From Hydractinia symbiolongicarpus (taxonomy: Eukaryota; Cnidaria; Hydrozoa; Anthoathecata; Hydractiniidae), in NCBI RefSeq assembly GCF_029227915.1, contig NC_079877.1:10913351-10977350 (forward strand): 64,000 bases of DNA. Direction: 5' to 3'. Shown one piece after another: positions 12,074-20,852 of the stretch (its first letter is position 1; the number at the start of each line of letters is the position of its first letter). The notes beneath the pieces were generated by a model, which saw nothing but the letters and a program-made list of their open reading frames with translations, made no database searches and was not told the origin of the DNA. The translations under genes and the position numbers were made by a program.

Positions 12074-15000
12074 ATGGCCAGACCTCGTAAGAGAAAGTCG
12101 ATGAGGAATGAAGGGGAGGAAGAAGAAGGAGCCGACTCTAGCAGTGAAGGTGATAACAGAAACGGCGCAAATGCGCCTGAAACATTTCCTGGCATTTCTT
12201 TCTGGATCGCGTGCGACTTGCCAAACTGTACCTTAAGTCAATTTGAAACAAATTTGTCGAAGTCTTTTATGCAAGCCGGGTTGAATTTAACAACGTGCAA
12301 TGCTATACAGACAAGAGGTAAATACTTGAACCTTTTAGTACTTGAAATACTGTCAATGTTTTTCGAATATTTTACGCCACATTTGATATTTGTAGGCAAA
12401 ACCAGTGCATTGCAAGCATTCTCAGGATCGTTATACCAAGTCTTGAAAGACCACAATAGGGAAGAAGCAAAACGGATAGTTGAGATATCCCATCGCACAA
12501 TGATTAGGAGTGCAGCTAGAGATGAAGGTGTTCAACTTGACCACGTTGCTGTAATGGAAAGCGAACAGTACTCGATGAAACCCTGTCAGTTAATTCTAAC
12601 AAAAAATATTGATAAAGAGGTATATCAAGATGTAATTCGTGGTTTATCCGAAATCAGATTTACATCGCTTGATTTAAAAGTAATTGATAAATCGGAAGGT
12701 AAGTTGCCACGAACAAATTTACTTACTTCTCCAATAATAAGACAAGTTTTTTGTAGAAGTTAAAACATGTTTTTACATTGTTACACGCATAGGCACAGAA
12801 GTAACTATTCCCGTTAAGCCAACTAACAAACTTTGTCAATCCGTGGATATAGTTCGAAGGATGATGGAGAGGAATAGCTTTGGACTGTGCAATGGAGGTG
12901 TATACAAAAAAATAGGAGAAAGCAGATACACATACGTTTACTGTTGTTCGGTGAAAAGCTATCTCTATCGCTCGTTGAAAAACAAAGCAATCGCCAACGA
13001 AATTACGCCAAATTTACGAGAGTTGGTATTTTTGCTGTCGGACGGCGAGTGTCAAATAATTGATCAAATAACTCTGGATTACAATTACATTGAATGCTTG
13101 CCAAATGGAGTTTGTTATAACATCGCCAAAAAATGTTTCGATGTCAAGCCAAATTTAAAGGGATCTCCGCGAGCATTCGTACGGTACTTTCATCGTGAGG
13201 GAAAAAATCCCGAACCAAAGCCATTTATAGAAGGTAATTGTTTTTACTTTTCTTTTAACGCGTTAAGAAAATGTGTTTTTTTTCTTTTAACGCGTTGTAA
13301 CATATCAAGGTGGTAGTTGTAACGTGTTGTAACGTATTGTAACTTGTTGTAACGCATTTTCAGTGAAAAAAATGTTTTTTTTTATCTTTTAACGCGATGT
13401 AACATATCAAGGTGGTAGTTGTAACGTGTTGTAACGTATTGTAACTTGTTGTAACGCATTGTCAGTGAAGAAAATGTTTTTTTTTTATCTTTTAACGCGT
13501 TGTAACATATCAAGGTGGTAGTTGTAACGTGTTGTAACGTATTGTAACTTGTTGTAACGCATTGTCAGTGAAAAAAATGTTTTTTTTCATCTTTTAACGC
13601 GTTGTAACATATCAAGGTGGTAGTTGTAACGTGTTGTAACGTATTGTAACTTGTTGTAACGCATTGTCAGTGAAAAAAATGTTTTTTTTCATCTTTTAAC
13701 GCGTTGTAACATATCAAGGTGGTAGTTGTAACGTGTTGTAACGTATTGTAACTTGTAACGCATTGTCAGTGAAGAAAATGTTTTTTTTTATCTTTTAACG
13801 CGTTGTAACATATCAAGGTGGTAGTTGTAACGTGTTGTAACGTGTTGTAACTTGTTGTAACGCATTGTCAGTGAAGAAAATGTTTTTTTTTATCTTTTAA
13901 CGCGTTGTAACATATCAAGGTGGTAGTTGTAACGTGATGTAACGTATTGTAACTTGTTGTAACGCATTGTCAGTGAAGAAAATGTTTTTTTTTATCTTTT
14001 AACGCGTTGTAACATATCAAGGTGGTAGTTGTAACGTGTTGTAACGTATTGTAACTTGTTGTAACGCATTGTCAGTGAAGAAAATGTTTTTTTTATCTTT
14101 TAACGCGTTGTAACATATCAAGGTGGTAGTTGTAACGTGTTGTAACGTATTGTAACTTGTTATAACGCATTGTCAGTGAAGAAAATGTGTTTTTTTTCTT
14201 TTAACGCGTTGTAACATATCAAGGTGGTAGTTGTAACGTGATGTAACGTATTGTATCTTGTTGTAACGCATTGTCAGTGAAGAAAATGTTTTTTTTTATC
14301 TTTTAACGCGTTGTAACATATCAAGGTGGTAGTTGTAACGTGTTGTAACGTATTGTAACTTGTTGTAACGCATTGTCAGTGAAGAAAATGTGTTTTTTTT
14401 CTTTTAACGCGTTGTAACATATCAAGGTGGTAGTTGTAACGTGATGTAACGTATTGTAACTTGTTGTAACGCATTTTCAGTGAAAATGTTGGCTCTTTTT
14501 CTTTTAACGTGTTGTAACGTATTGTAACTTGTTGTAACGTAGTTCTAAAAAAGGTGCACTGAACTACATTTGTAGGTGTCGAAAATAGCTTCCCAGATAG
14601 AAATGTGCGGTTGCGTTTTTATCAAAAATGGTACCAAATTTTGCTCGCCGGTCAGTATCCCATGAAAGAAAAGAAATTGTTGCTGGTAGGTCCTCCTGAT
14701 AGTGGAAAGACTAGTTGGTTTGCTCCATTTCAAGGTAATTAAATAAAGTTCGTGAAAACTTCTGACTTTTAGACGGCACTTACTGACATACATTTGTCCT
14801 TTTAGGCATTATTCCAGAAATGTACATTGCTGGCGTGGTTCGGGATGGTCGATTCTCAGGCCACCTGATAAATAGAAATACACAAGTCGTATTTATGGAT
14901 GAATGGACTAGCGACAGTCTATGTTGTGAAGATGCAAAAAGAATATTGCAAGGTAAGTCGATGTCGATGCAGTACATGAACATTTACTTTGAATAAAATG

Positions 15001-16205
15001 TGGCAATGTGCAGATGGAATACCACTTTCTCTTATAGGCGGCTTGGTTATGATCCCGCAAAAACACAAAGAACCGGCCCGTTTTCAATACAATTCGGGTT
15101 TTTTTATAACAACTAATATAATGCCGGACTTCGGAAATGGTGTAGATGGTGAGGCTATCCTGCGTCGTCTTGAAGTTTTCGAAACTAAGACACTTCGAGT
15201 GAAGGACAATAGCATAACAAGTAAGTATCTCATGAGAATAAATGATAACAATGGTGTAAATCAATATGCATAAAAATAAGTAATGACTTTTTTCCCGTAG
15301 AGTGGATGAGAATGCACTGCATGGAAGTATTTGTGTACGTTGCCAGCCAGTTGAAAGACATCTCGCTTTTCACCAGCGAAACCAATGTTGCGAAGAAAAA
15401 TCAAGTAGGCGCTGTGTACAACGACGTTGATTGCGATCCGTCGGTCTTCTTGGACGAAGAGCAAACATTGGAAGCATCTAGCAGTTGTCTAAGCACACGA
15501 GTTCAGATTGAGAATGCAGTTCCGCAAGAGGCTATCGACTATGCCATTATTGCGGCCGACGATAGGGATGGCATTTTGTACCATGCGCTTAACTTTGATC
15601 ATGAACTGTTTGACATAGAAAACAAGTTACACAGTGCTGAATATATGCGCAAAATGTACGAGATAGCCGCTGGGGCATGGGAGGAAATCTGCCCATTAAT
15701 TAATAACGATGAGACCTTGGTAGCATTCAAACGCCGTAAAAGGATCAACTGGCAGGGTAGTGACACGTTCTACGACACGTGGTTGCTTGCTACAAACTCC
15801 TGCCGCGATTGCTTCCCGACGAAAGAAATGAAGGAGCTCTACCCTGATTGGGCACAACTAATTGAGCAAGACGAAGACGAAGGAGAAGGTAGTAGCCACG
15901 ACCGCGAAGAGAACGAGGAAGAAGAAGAGGAAACAAACGAAGAGGAGGAAGGTCATAGGGAAGAAGAAGAAACAGAAGAACATGAAATCAATGCTCAGTC
16001 GACGAAACCTGTTTCCACTGTTAAGCAAGAATATATGCCGTTTTGTCCAGCAAATAACAGTACTGCTTTTATAGACCTCGTGTCAGATGATGAAAGTGTT
16101 CCTGAAATTTCTTCAGTAAAATTAGAGCTATTTTCCGCAGATAATTCAACCACTTCTCTCGATTGTGATGTTATCTGCATTAGTTCGGACGAAGAAGACA
16201 ATTAA
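12074..16205 (+). CDS. Superfamily 3 helicase, multi-exon
   Basis: Seven exons (12074-12317, 12396-12698, 12793-13233, 14576-14734, 14806-14952, 15038-15220, 15301-16205) all join across phase-1 GT-AG introns into 793 residues. The N-terminus begins MARPRKRKSM, a nuclear-localisation-like stretch, then an acidic stretch. Residues about 40-329 are an unrecognised region, possibly origin-binding. SF3 motifs follow in order: Walker A GPPDSGKTS (368-376), Walker B VVFMDE (410-415) and motif C SGFFITTN (451-458, sensor Asn 458). The C-terminus has a long Glu-rich run, then two SUMO-interaction-like motifs, FIDLVSDDE (749-757) and DVICISSDEED (782-792). SF3 proteins form hexameric 3'-5' helicases that melt origins in parvo-, papilloma- and polyomaviruses and related elements. 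I see no clear HUH nickase motif. The start could lie upstream: the frame is open to an ATG at 11858, adding 72 residues. Intron 1 is 78 nt with no in-frame stop, so its retention would keep the frame. Confidence 0.78.
13252..14541 (+). repeat. Minisatellite array of TTGTAAC motifs (left, + orientation)
   Basis: About twelve copies of a ~102-bp unit fill most of helicase intron 3 (13234-14575). Each unit starts near CTTTTAACGCGTTGTAACAT and contains five TGTAAC cores with varying next bases (ACG, ACT, ACA), separated by a conserved GTCAGTGAAGAAAATG and T-run spacer. The copies differ by only a few bases, indicating recent amplification or homogenisation. The same heptamer recurs inverted in the array at 16290-17490. 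Confidence 0.92.
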
Positions 16206-16289
16206 AAAAAAACTTTTTTGCGTTTTCCTTCCCTCATATCCCACCACATACTCCTTTTCTAAAGTGACATGCGAAAAGCGGTTTTCTCT

Positions 16290-17490
16290 ACAGAAATAGG
16301 TTACAAAGCGTTACAACGTGTTACAAGGCGTTACAATCAGCATGTCCATGCGTTACAAGGCGTTACAAGAATCACTCTAGCCATTTCCAAAAATTTCACA
16401 GTCATTTTTTTCATGGAAATAGGTTACAAAGCGTTACAACGTGTTACAAGGCGTTACAATCAGCACGTCCATGCGTTACAAGGCGTTACAAGAATCACTC
16501 TAGCCATTTCCAAAAATTTCACAGTCATTTTTTCATGGAAATAGGTTACAAAGCGTTACAACGTGTTACAAGGCGTTACAATCAGCATGTTCATGCGTTA
16601 CAAGGCGTTACAAGAATCACTCTAGCCATTTCCAAAAATTTCACAGTCATTTTTTCATGGAAATAGGTTACAAAGCGTTACAACGTGTTACAAGGCGTTA
16701 CAATCAGCACGTCCATGCGTTACAAGGCGTTACAAGAATCACTCTAGCCATTTCCAAAAATTTCACAGTCATTTTTTCATGGAAATAGGTTACAAAGCGT
16801 TACAACGTGTTACAAGGCGTTACAATCAGCATGTTCATGCGTTACAAGGCGTTACAAGAATCACTCTAGCCATTTCCAAAAATTTCACAGTCATTTTTTC
16901 ATGGAAATAGGTTACAAAGCGTTACAACGTGTTACAAGGCGTTACAATCAGCACGTCCATGCGTTACAAGGCGTTACAAGAATCACTCTAGCCATTTCCA
17001 AAAATTTCACAGTCATTTTTTCATGGAAATAGGTTACAAAGCGTTACAACGTGTTACAAGGCGTTACAATCAGCACGTCCATGCGTCGTCCATGCGTTAC
17101 AAGGCGTTACAAGAATCACTCTAGCCATTTCCAAAAATTTCACAGTCATTTTTTCATGGAAATAGGTTACAAAGCGTTACAACGTGTTACAAGGCGTTAC
17201 AATCAGCACGTCCATGCGTTACAAGGCGTTACAAGAATCACTCTAGCCATTTCCAAAAATTTCACAGTCATTTTTTCATGGAAATAGGTTACAAAGCGTT
17301 ACAACGTGTTACAAGGCGTTACAATCAGCACGTCCATGCGTTACAAGGCGTTACAAGAATCACTCTAGCCATTTCCAAAAATTTCACAGTCATTTTTTCA
17401 TGGAAATAGGTTACAAAGCGTTACAACGTGTTACAAGGCGTTACAATCAGCACGTCCATGCGTTACAAGGCGTTACAAGAATCACTTTAG
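16290..17490 (-). repeat. Minisatellite array of GTTACAA motifs (right, inverted)
   Basis: Ten copies of a ~123-bp unit lie just after the helicase stop codon. Each unit has six GTTACAA heptamers (the reverse complement of TTGTAAC), mostly as GCGTTACAA, plus a spacer with CACTCTAGCCATTTCC. One unit carries a short internal duplication (CGTCCATGCGT near 17078-17097). The orientation is opposite to the left array. The unit is divisible by three, which makes open frames across it look protein-like; these are not genes. Confidence 0.92.
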
Positions 17491-17620
17491 TCATTTTAAG
17501 TAGGAATGGGGATAAGTGTGCGTTTAATGAATGTCGCATTTGCGCCATTATTTGCATACTTAAAGGCTTACAGCGTGTAAGTTTCACCTAAATTGTGTGG
17601 ACGCTTATGTGTACGCTAAA

Positions 17621-17959
17621 ATGGTGAATGAAGAGGCAGTTGTGGTAAACGTTTCGGATAACGAATGCTCAGCATCTAAGGAGGTTTTACCGTTCTCACA
17701 TTCCTGTTCAACGCTGGCAATTTCCGTGGAAAAAAATATTGTTTGCCTATCAGATGATGAAGTTTTCCTAACTATACCGATAGCGGCTTTGAAGGGAGAA
17801 CCAAGTTTTTGCGAACCGCCTTCACACACGAGGGTACTTAATACACCAGATTATTGGCCAAATCGTAAGAGGAAAAAAAGCCTTTATGTGTACGCCGGTT
17901 TTGACTGTAACAAAGTTAAAAGACTATTTAAATATTCTGGTTTTCAAAAATCTTTGTAA
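17621..17959 (+). CDS. Small protein with SUMO-interaction-like motifs
   Basis: A 112-residue open frame starts at an ATG in good context (AAAATGG). No known domain was recognised. Two hydrophobic-acidic stretches, AVVVNVSDNE (residues 6-15) and IVCLSDDE (40-47), resemble SUMO-interaction motifs and echo those at the C-terminus of the helicase; a basic NRKRKK stretch (81-86) could be a nuclear signal. It lies downstream of the helicase and right array on the same strand, and its stop is only 38 bp from the stop of the convergent recombinase gene. It could be an accessory protein of the element or a detached terminal exon. The function is unknown; the nuclear, SUMO-linked role is inference. 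Confidence 0.55.
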   Translation: MVNEEAVVVNVSDNECSASKEVLPFSHSCSTLAISVEKNIVCLSDDEVFLTIPIAALKGEPSFCEPPSHTRVLNTPDYWPNRKRKKSLYVYAGFDCNKVKRLFKYSGFQKSL

Positions 17960-17969
17960 ATTTACAAAG
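17952..17969. terminator. Palindrome between convergent genes
   Basis: CTTTGTAAATTTACAAAG is a perfect 18-bp palindrome covering the stop codon of the small gene. It is followed by an AT-rich stretch before the recombinase stop at 17998. It may serve 3'-end formation on both strands; it also resembles two inverted partial copies of the TTGTAAC array core. Confidence 0.35.
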
Positions 17970-17997
17970 TTATTTTTATTATAAATACAATTTAAAC

Positions 17998-19644
17998 TTA
18001 TATAAATTGTTTTGTCTTCGCTCTAACCGCCAATGTACTAGCTTTACGGCTACAATGAAAGGAGTAGTTAGGATCTGCGAGAATGGAAGTCCATTTTGCA
18101 TTGCCATATTTTTGTAGCCCAGCTTGTAAAAACTTGTCCTCCATGGCACTAAAACTAACTTTTTTCTGTCTCGTTTGAACAGGTGTTTCGTGTTCCAAAG
18201 TACTTCCAGACGTTTTCACATTTTTGGTGTTACTATTGATTTCGCTTACAGTTAAAGTACACGTTGTTTGATCTCGTAATTTATCCATACATAACCTGGC
18301 TTTTGCAGCTATATTGCGCGATTCAGTCTTCTGGTAATGAACTTTAGCTACCTGCGACGTGTGTTTTTGATCTTGAGAAAGAATTGCTTGTTCTTTTGTT
18401 TCTAAGTGTGCAACACTTTCGGTTTCGATGATTTGCCTATATCGTGTAGGATTTATATACTTACCAATTGCTTGATAAACAATTCTACCGAATACGTCCG
18501 AAATACGCGTCAACTGCTTACCATTTCGACACACTAGTAGATAATCGTTGGTGGGGTTCAATCTTCGTCGTACATTGTCAATGTATTCGTTTATTAGTGT
18601 GAGTACATCTATGGAAAAATAAAGAGAGTCAAATCCGTATTTCTCCGCAGTTTTAAAGACATTCTGATCTATAAAACCATCCTCTTTCACGCCTTTAATC
18701 ATTGTTACTGTAAGAGTTTGATACGTCATGGGTCTTGAAGCCTTCACCATTAAAAATAATACAGCTACTATGAAGGAAGTCGAAAATGATAAATCGTGTG
18801 CTGCGACACATGCACTTGCGTTTTTAGCATTTAACACAATTTGTTTATATTTTTCACTATGGTATGGTATCACCTTTTGTAAATCATATAGTGTCGCCCA
18901 ACAGTCTATACTGTTTAGATATTCAACACTTAAGATACACTTCCATTCAGCTTTCATTTTACGAAGGAGGAATTTCTTAACACGGTGCAAATAAATCTCT
19001 GCAGCAACAAATACCGACAAATTTTTTTCAGTCGTACCTGTGCTTCGTCTGTAATCAAGCATGTGCCCAATAGCATTCATGTAGCCAATTATTCCTGAGA
19101 AGCCAACCTTCCATTGGTCTCTCAAAAAATCTACGAAATCAGAAAGCATATTAATAGAGCCAACACAGTAGTCGATAACAGGGAATGGTACTTCCCATAC
19201 CGAAGGAGAATCCTCGCAGCAATATTTGGCATACTTTAAAACTTTACAAGTTATTTGATCGGCCTGAGAATGATCTTTACCACCACCACCTGGACTTTTT
19301 AACCATGTCCTAAATGCAACTGCCAAATTACATGTTTTAGCAAAAGACGGCATTGAAAATGTGGAGGCGCGCTTTCTTTGGGGATCTTTTATGCGATTTC
19401 TCGTACTGAAGTGGGGAAGTACTTCGTCGATATTCGGTCTTTTATCGAAATAATAAAACCATCCATGACGGTTATAGACATGTTTTCTACACCCTCTTTT
19501 ACTTCCATACGACTCGCTGTCACAATCAGCCACAGGACAACAAAAGCGGTTATCTTTATCAGGCATTAACTTAAGCCTTTTCGATCTCATTGAGGCTCCC
19601 AATGCCTCTTTCCACGCAGGCTTTTGCAAGACTCGTTTTGTCAT
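17998..19644 (-). CDS. Tyrosine recombinase-like protein with C2H2 finger and Myb domain
   Basis: Single coding exon of 548 residues; the ATG at 19644 follows a likely 5'-UTR acceptor (TTTGTTTCTAG). Domains: a C2H2 zinc finger (C36, C41, H55, H60); an alpha-helical region (about 130-290) fitting a SAM-like core-binding domain; a catalytic-like domain with R304 (SRPMTYQ), R401/R403 (TRYRQ), H428 (KHTSQ) and Y437 (VHYQK), in the order of the Arg-Arg-His-Tyr set of tyrosine recombinases; and a C-terminal Myb/SANT-like domain (about 498-545: FSAMEDKFLQAGLQKYG and WTSIL), resembling telomere-repeat-factor Mybs. Tyrosine recombinases cut and rejoin DNA through the Tyr. Similar finger-plus-Myb proteins occur, from memory, as uncharacterised multicopy cnidarian proteins related to Crypton recombinases. 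It is convergent with the small gene and helicase. The catalytic assignment is by eye; a domesticated DNA-binding protein is the alternative. Confidence 0.65.
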   Translation of the reverse strand: MTKRVLQKPAWKEALGASMRSKRLKLMPDKDNRFCCPVADCDSESYGSKRGCRKHVYNRHGWFYYFDKRPNIDEVLPHFSTRNRIKDPQRKRASTFSMPSFAKTCNLAVAFRTWLKSPGGGGKDHSQADQITCKVLKYAKYCCEDSPSVWEVPFPVIDYCVGSINMLSDFVDFLRDQWKVGFSGIIGYMNAIGHMLDYRRSTGTTEKNLSVFVAAEIYLHRVKKFLLRKMKAEWKCILSVEYLNSIDCWATLYDLQKVIPYHSEKYKQIVLNAKNASACVAAHDLSFSTSFIVAVLFLMVKASRPMTYQTLTVTMIKGVKEDGFIDQNVFKTAEKYGFDSLYFSIDVLTLINEYIDNVRRRLNPTNDYLLVCRNGKQLTRISDVFGRIVYQAIGKYINPTRYRQIIETESVAHLETKEQAILSQDQKHTSQVAKVHYQKTESRNIAAKARLCMDKLRDQTTCTLTVSEINSNTKNVKTSGSTLEHETPVQTRQKKVSFSAMEDKFLQAGLQKYGNAKWTSILADPNYSFHCSRKASTLAVRAKTKQFI

Positions 19645-19856
19645 TCCGATTTCTTTAAAGTTCTCTAGAAACAAAATTTATAGAAAGTTTATAACAATAT
19701 TAGTTTTTAACAAAGCATAGAAAGTAGGATAAAAAAAAGAATTCATTTGAATAAAAAAAGAATCCTATTAACTATAAATTTAAAGTTTGAACAACTTACC
19801 TTATACTTTACTTCGTATACAAAGTATTAGTTGAGAAACTTCTCATTAAAACAATT

Positions 19857-19866
19857 CCTTTTTATA
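19857..19866 (-). promoter_or_regulatory. TATA box of the recombinase gene
   Basis: On the minus strand this reads TATAAAAAGG. It lies about 60 bp upstream of a good splice donor (AAG/GTAAGTTG near 19797), which would pair with the acceptor at about 19669 to remove a 5'-UTR intron before the ATG at 19644. Confidence 0.5.
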
Positions 19867-20287
19867 ATGAAGGACGCTCTCCATAGCAGAGTTAAGGTAG
19901 CAGCGAAAACGGAATTATTTCAAGTGGCACAATATAAATTAGACTGCAGAGTATTCATAATTAAATAACTATTCCTCAAGATAATCATTTCGCATATATT
20001 ATCGTTATGATATATAAAAGAATTCAACGGAACAAATAGAGTGGAACGATATATACCGTCACATAAATTCCATCAAATTCCCTATGGGAACGACACGTTC
20101 TTGTCTTGTGAGTAACAATAGAACAATACATTCCGCTTTTATAACAATGTTTTAATAAGTTGTTAAAGAACACCAAGTTCCTTAAAAATGGTTCTTTTTT
20201 AAAAAATTGGAACATGTAAAGTATTTAATGTGTTTAGGGTGTAAGATAATCGCACATAGAATCACGGACCATTATAATTTCATACGC

Positions 20288-20290
<3 letters not shown>

Positions 20291-20352
<62 letters not shown>
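20291..20352. repeat. (ATA)n microsatellite
   Basis: About twenty ATA/AAT units. It lies 3' of the minus-strand retrotransposon fragment at 20559-20852 and could be that element's terminal simple-repeat tail. Confidence 0.9.
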
Positions 20353-20354
<2 letters not shown>

Positions 20355-20558
20355 CTTAAAGTGGCTAGCCCAGAAAATCATAAAAACCTATAGTAAGTGG
20401 ATTGTTTACACTGGGGGCCACTAGAACAAAAAAGAAACTAAAAATAATAAACCTTAGACTGCCTCAGCTCAATCAAACATAGTAACATTTTTAATCTGTG
20501 AAAATTGAAAAGAAGAAGAAAAAAAATCAAAAATTAAAAAGTTAAAAAGTGATCTCCA

Positions 20559-20852
20559 TTAGGATTTGCCAAATACATTAGAGATGGTAGTCTTAAACGA
20601 AAGCAGACTTCCATCACAGGTCACTTGGTCTGGAAGATTATTCCACACTTTTGCAGTTCTAAATGGGAAGGCTTTTCTGCCAAATTCCGTGTTGACCAAG
20701 GGAAGTGTGAACCTGTTTTTTGAAGCTCCTCTTGTTTGATGATTATGACAGTTTTTTGTCGAAAGGAATATTGAGCGCATGTAATCAGGAGCAATGTGAT
20801 TCATGGCTTTGAAAACTAATATGGCATCGTTTTTGATGAGTAAATTATTCAT
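20559..20852 (-). pseudogene. Non-LTR retrotransposon reverse transcriptase, C-terminal fragment
   Basis: A 97-residue frame holds the region after the polymerase domain of CR1/L2-like elements: ILVFKAMNHIAPDYM, then TRGASKNRFTLPLVNTEFG, then FPFRTAKVWNNLPDQV, then a short tail. This ILVFK...P.Y...TR......P...T..G...F.....WN.LP pattern is typical of the C-terminus of jockey/CR1 polyproteins. Nothing upstream is intact, so it is a 5'-truncated dead copy. Confidence 0.75.

Larger units (their letters stand above)
11803..19900. mobile_element. Candidate SF3 helicase / tyrosine recombinase mobile element
   Basis: A compact gene cluster unlike its surroundings: an SF3 helicase gene (+), a small SIM-containing gene (+), a convergent tyrosine recombinase-like gene (-), and two minisatellite arrays carrying the heptamer TTGTAAC in opposite orientation. 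SF3 helicases are replicative enzymes mostly of small DNA viruses and plasmid-like elements; tyrosine recombinases integrate Cryptons, DIRS elements and phages. The two together, with iteron-like arrays, suggest a self-replicating integrative element or an endogenised virus. The borders are not defined: I found no terminal inverted repeat or target duplication, which would fit Crypton-like integration. The limits given are set by the gene content. A host multigene locus cannot be excluded. Confidence 0.55.

Noticed and set aside
12074-13233. HUH nickase domain ahead of the helicase, as in parvovirus-type proteins
   Set aside because: No convincing His-x-His plus Tyr motif was found by eye; remains to be tested by profile search.
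13252-17490. Arrays considered as CRISPR
   Set aside because: Units are contiguous near-identical minisatellite repeats without unique spacers, in a eukaryotic intron-bearing locus.
16269-17591. Repeated open frames reading like a tandem-repeat protein
   Set aside because: They arise because the minisatellite unit is near a multiple of three without stops; frames break where units vary in length and there is no splice or start support.
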